Shown here one piece after another: positions 23,912 to 25,936 of a stretch of 25,936 nt of DNA. How positions within the stretch are numbered: position 1 is the stretch's first letter; every line of letters starts with the position of its first letter. Origin of the DNA: a virus. Position numbers and translations under genes: made by a program. The DNA lies in IMG/VR virus record IMGVR_UViG_3300038548_000036, positions 1 to 25,936 of that record, one strand, 5' to 3'. The notes under the pieces were generated by a model. The model made no database searches. It was not told the origin of the DNA and saw only the letters and a list, made by a program, of their open reading frames with translations.

Positions 23912-24475
23912 TCAGACTACAGTGTTGATCAGCTCGCGCACCTTCACGAGCTGGTCTTCTTTCCCTTTAAGCTCATTAGCTCTCGTATCGAGGGCATCAG
24001 CTTTCTGTTGGAGTGAGGCTTCCCGACCATCCAACTCACCTGCGCGAGCTTCGTTGGTTCTCTTTTCGGATTCCACGGCAGCAACAGTGCTCTCCGCCCG
24101 CGTGAGCGCTAATTTTTCGCGGTCATGTAGGCTTTGCGCCTCTGCCGTTAATGCATCCGCTTCCTGCGTGCTTTTTTCCACGATCAGCTGCGCCTGAGTT
24201 TTAGCCTCCTCGACAATAGCTTCGCTTTTCTCCAGCGCTTCCGCCAACGCTGTGTCAGCTTCTGCTCGGGCCTGCTTAGCCTGCTCTTTGATGATGCCGA
24301 TCTCGCTAACATCACCGATTACAGCAGCAGCCTCCTGCGCTTTGCTCTGCAGCTCCTCGAAGTCTGCAACCTTCTTTGCAAGTTGGGGTGAGTCCTCAAA
24401 AAGGAAACGCGGGACGCGAACAAAGTCGCTCCCCACGTTACCAGCCATGTCTCCGCCTGCCAGTCCGTTGCTCAT
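23912..24475 (-). CDS. Long coiled-coil protein, probable virion or scaffold-like
   Basis: This 187-residue protein starts MSNGLAGGDMAGNVGSDFVR, its ATG overlapping the previous stop by four bases (ATGA). From residue about 40 to 180 it is almost unbroken heptad-type helix, rich in Ala, Glu, Lys and Gln (FEELQSKAQEAAAVIGDVSE, then EQAKQARAEADTALAEALEK, then ERKREK-like acidic/basic alternation near the end, and KADALDTRANELKGKEDQLV). A single long coiled coil fits a fibrous spacer, a trimerising stem for the following fibre-like protein, or a scaffold. Its position between a small beta protein and the fibre gene favours a fibre stem or anchor. No homologous family was recognised. Confidence 0.7.
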   Translation of the reverse strand: MSNGLAGGDMAGNVGSDFVRVPRFLFEDSPQLAKKVADFEELQSKAQEAAAVIGDVSEIGIIKEQAKQARAEADTALAEALEKSEAIVEEAKTQAQLIVEKSTQEADALTAEAQSLHDREKLALTRAESTVAAVESEKRTNEARAGELDGREASLQQKADALDTRANELKGKEDQLVKVRELINTVV

Positions 24476-25110
24476 GCCGCTAACCCCGCTTGAACGAGAT
24501 CGAACTCACAGGTGCCAATACCGGAGTTGGTAAGCAACCTGACTGCCTGAGGAGGGAACGCCAAGTTGCCGTCCGCATCTGCCGTCTCTCCTGCGAGAGT
24601 TGGGTGATCGAACCACGTGAGAATGGTGCTGGCGTCTTCCCACGGACTGTCGAACGTATGCTGCACAGTGACGTTCACCGTTCCCGTGATGATAAGTGCG
24701 AGACCGATGCTCGTCGGTGTTACGTTCTTATCGACAGGAATAACAATGGAACCACCAACTCCGTTAGTGCCGATTTCAATATTGGTCCCGACAGCAGCAT
24801 CAGCAAAGATCGAATCCACAGTGAGGAAGTCGAGCTGAGTTTCGACGGTCCCAGCAGCGGGACCAGCAATCGTTTCGCTGATGGGACGATTCTGCTCATC
24901 AGTGCCTGTGATCGTGAAGTTGATGCCGCTAAGAGCACCGACAGACTCCAATTCCACTCGCCGCTGCACATCGAGCGTCGCAGGTGCAACGCCCCCGTCA
25001 GAAAAAGCTCCGTTGATCAGCAAGAAGCCTGCACCTCCTATCTGCTGATCTACGCAAATTCCATTGGGGTCCGCTGCATCCAGCTGCCTAATTTGCTGAA
25101 TAGGTCTCAT
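24472..25110 (-). CDS. Beta-rich virion protein, probable decoration or appendage protein
   Basis: This 212-residue protein starts MRPIQQIRQLDAADPNGICV, with GGAGAGC upstream of the ATG. It is rich in Thr, Val, Ile and Gly in strand-forming patterns (VELESVGALSGINFTITGTD, then ETIAGPAAGTVETQLDFLTV, then GLALIITGTVNVTVQHTFDS, then WEDASTILTWFDHPTLA). This resembles small beta-sandwich proteins encoded after the capsid gene in environmental phages (from memory). A role on the capsid surface, or in attaching fibres, is possible. No catalytic motif is visible. Confidence 0.7.
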   Translation of the reverse strand: MRPIQQIRQLDAADPNGICVDQQIGGAGFLLINGAFSDGGVAPATLDVQRRVELESVGALSGINFTITGTDEQNRPISETIAGPAAGTVETQLDFLTVDSIFADAAVGTNIEIGTNGVGGSIVIPVDKNVTPTSIGLALIITGTVNVTVQHTFDSPWEDASTILTWFDHPTLAGETADADGNLAFPPQAVRLLTNSGIGTCEFDLVQAGLAA

Positions 25111-25121
25111 GTCCGCTCTCC

Positions 25122-25808
25122 TTAGCTACGCTCGGTCGCCGCGAAGAGGTAATCGAGGTCCAGAGCTACGGCACCTGAAGCACCTGCAAACACACTGAGC
25201 GTCGGAGCCAAGGGTCCAACCGGCAACGTTGATGCGTCAAGGAAGCCCAGAGGCGTACCGTTGGCACCGTAGTAAATCCGATCTTGTCCATCCCAGTAGA
25301 ACTCGACAGTGAACGACGTGGCATCAGCAATCGATGCGACGGCAAGCGCTACATCGATGTCTGCGCTACCAGATCGAAGCAGGACATCCAGATCGAGATC
25401 ACTCGTGTCCTTGCGGAACTGGATACAGTTGTTGGGAACCAGTGCAGCACTGTCGGCCAGACCGACGTTGATGTTGCATTCCGTTGCCTCGTCCACTTCG
25501 ATCTTCGCGCGGAAGTAGGTCGGCCTCGGTTGAGTAATGTCAAAGTTATCGGGAACCTTGATCATCGACTCTTCGTTGGTCGCCACTGCTCCAGTTGTAA
25601 GCTGAAGTACACCACCGTCAGCAGCTATCTGTGCAGTCGCACCGGTAGTAACCAGCGTCCACTGCGCAGCGATAAATTCATCGAAATCTTCCATAAAAGT
25701 ATGGAAGCGTGAGGGATCGAGTTGTGCCATCGATCCGAAAAGGTCTCCGGCATTACGGTTGTTGAGACCGTTGTCGAAGTTGGTCATTTGAATGTTAACT
25801 AAACCCAT
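25122..25808 (-). CDS. Concanavalin-like / LamG-type beta-sandwich protein, probable capsid decoration
   Basis: This 228-residue protein starts MGLVNIQMTNFDNGLNNRNA. It is the first gene after the putative capsid gene, separated by a strong RNA hairpin. The layout of FHTFMEDFDEFIAAQWTLVT, then ADGGVLQLTTGA, RPTYFRAKIEVDEATECNIN, GLADSAALVPNNCIQF and SFTVEFYWDGQDRIYYGANG resembles the concanavalin/LamG lectin fold, which is common in glycan-binding or decoration proteins. A Cys-containing loop and an aromatic-rich edge would suit carbohydrate contact. In environmental phages similar proteins follow the major capsid gene (from memory), so head decoration is inferred. No sugar specificity can be stated. 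Confidence 0.7.
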   Translation of the reverse strand: MGLVNIQMTNFDNGLNNRNAGDLFGSMAQLDPSRFHTFMEDFDEFIAAQWTLVTTGATAQIAADGGVLQLTTGAVATNEESMIKVPDNFDITQPRPTYFRAKIEVDEATECNINVGLADSAALVPNNCIQFRKDTSDLDLDVLLRSGSADIDVALAVASIADATSFTVEFYWDGQDRIYYGANGTPLGFLDASTLPVGPLAPTLSVFAGASGAVALDLDYLFAATERS

Positions 25809-25833
25809 GTTGGTTTCTCCAATTCACGTATGG

Positions 25834-25873
25834 AGAAGTTAGGGGGGACATTCGATAGCCCCCCCACCCTTCT
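25834..25873 (-). promoter_or_regulatory. Strong RNA stem-loop after the putative capsid gene
   Basis: In the minus-strand transcript AGAAG and GGGGGG pair with CCCCCC and CTTCT across a 12-base loop, with a 3 by 3 internal loop between the two stems. It lies in the 82-base gap between the capsid-like stop and the next ATG. No U-run follows, so it is not a canonical intrinsic terminator. It may be an RNA-processing or mRNA-stabilising hairpin that keeps capsid message abundant, or a leaky terminator. It is the only strong hairpin noticed between genes. Confidence 0.65.
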
Positions 25874-25890
25874 GCGTTGTTGGGACTTAC

Positions 25891-25936
25891 TTACAGTCCC
25901 GGTGTGCCGTAAACCGCACGCGGGTCCGTCCAGTCC
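25891..25936 (-). CDS. 3' end of upstream gene, probable major capsid protein
   Basis: Only 15 codons are present, ending in TAA at 25891-25893: DWTDPRAVYGTPGL. The reading frame fits an open frame entering from the right edge. The ending D-P-R-A-V-Y-G followed by a hydrophobic terminus resembles, from memory, C-termini of major capsid proteins of environmental podovirus-like phages. The neighbours (hairpin, beta-sandwich decoration-like genes) fit a capsid gene. The identification is tentative because almost all of the protein lies outside the window. Confidence 0.5.
   Translation of the reverse strand, partial: DWTDPRAVYGTPGL

Noticed and set aside
25834-25873. Intrinsic transcription terminator
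   Set aside because: The stem is strong, but the downstream bases on the transcript are not a U-tract, so it is listed as an RNA structure of unknown role.
1-25936. CRISPR arrays, tRNA genes, insertion sequences, integrase
   Set aside because: No regularly spaced direct repeats, no cloverleaf-like sequence, and no transposase or recombinase motifs were seen by reading. The low-complexity repeats are coding.

Overview
The window reads as the late, structural half of a tailed bacteriophage genome. It may equally come from a prophage or an environmental metagenome. Every gene I can support lies on the minus strand, so the reading order runs from right to left. About 27 genes are packed end to end with overlaps or gaps of a few bases. 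I see no tRNA, rRNA, CRISPR array, insertion sequence, integrase or other host-like gene. Several proteins resemble, from memory, families I associate with podovirus-like phages known mostly from marine or environmental sequence. These are a short-tail adaptor, a nozzle-like protein starting MPEQPALLASAPGIKRDGT, a run of internal virion proteins and a small-terminase-like protein. The host cannot be named. The lipobox lipoprotein and the lysis genes suggest a Gram-negative bacterium.

Layout in transcription order (high to low coordinates). 25936-25891 is the 3' end of a gene that is probably the major capsid protein, followed by a strong RNA hairpin at about 25873-25834. 25808-23912 holds three small virion-type proteins: two beta-rich and one coiled coil. 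23903-21417 is a large fibre-like protein. 21415-20176 holds a helical protein, a very basic KGG-repeat protein and a tiny arginine-rich ORF. 20175-18740 holds a head-completion/adaptor-like protein with an inserted discoidin-like domain and a small degenerate zinc-ribbon protein. 18747-17081 holds a second, short fibre-like protein and two unknowns. 17069-15635 is a lysis-type cassette: a membrane-anchored coiled coil, a lysozyme-like endolysin, a holin and a lipoprotein. 15632-14552 holds a conserved small acidic-tailed protein and a tail adaptor. 14552-12264 is a third fibre-like protein. 12253-10431 holds a tail nozzle/DNA-stabilisation-like protein and a small conserved protein. 10426-3300 holds four large proteins that look like internal virion or DNA-ejection proteins. 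3300-2734 is a small-terminase-like protein. 2741-1 is a very large low-complexity protein that runs off the left edge.

Together the genes would build and decorate the capsid, close the portal vertex, form a short tail with fibres, load ejection proteins, and lyse the host. The most unusual points are a repeated double-glycine short motif shared by several unrelated virion proteins, fibre modules that recur in three genes and in permuted order in two of them, and the Gly/Arg/Pro/Met-rich protein at the left edge. All functional names are inferences from sequence reading. No database search was run.
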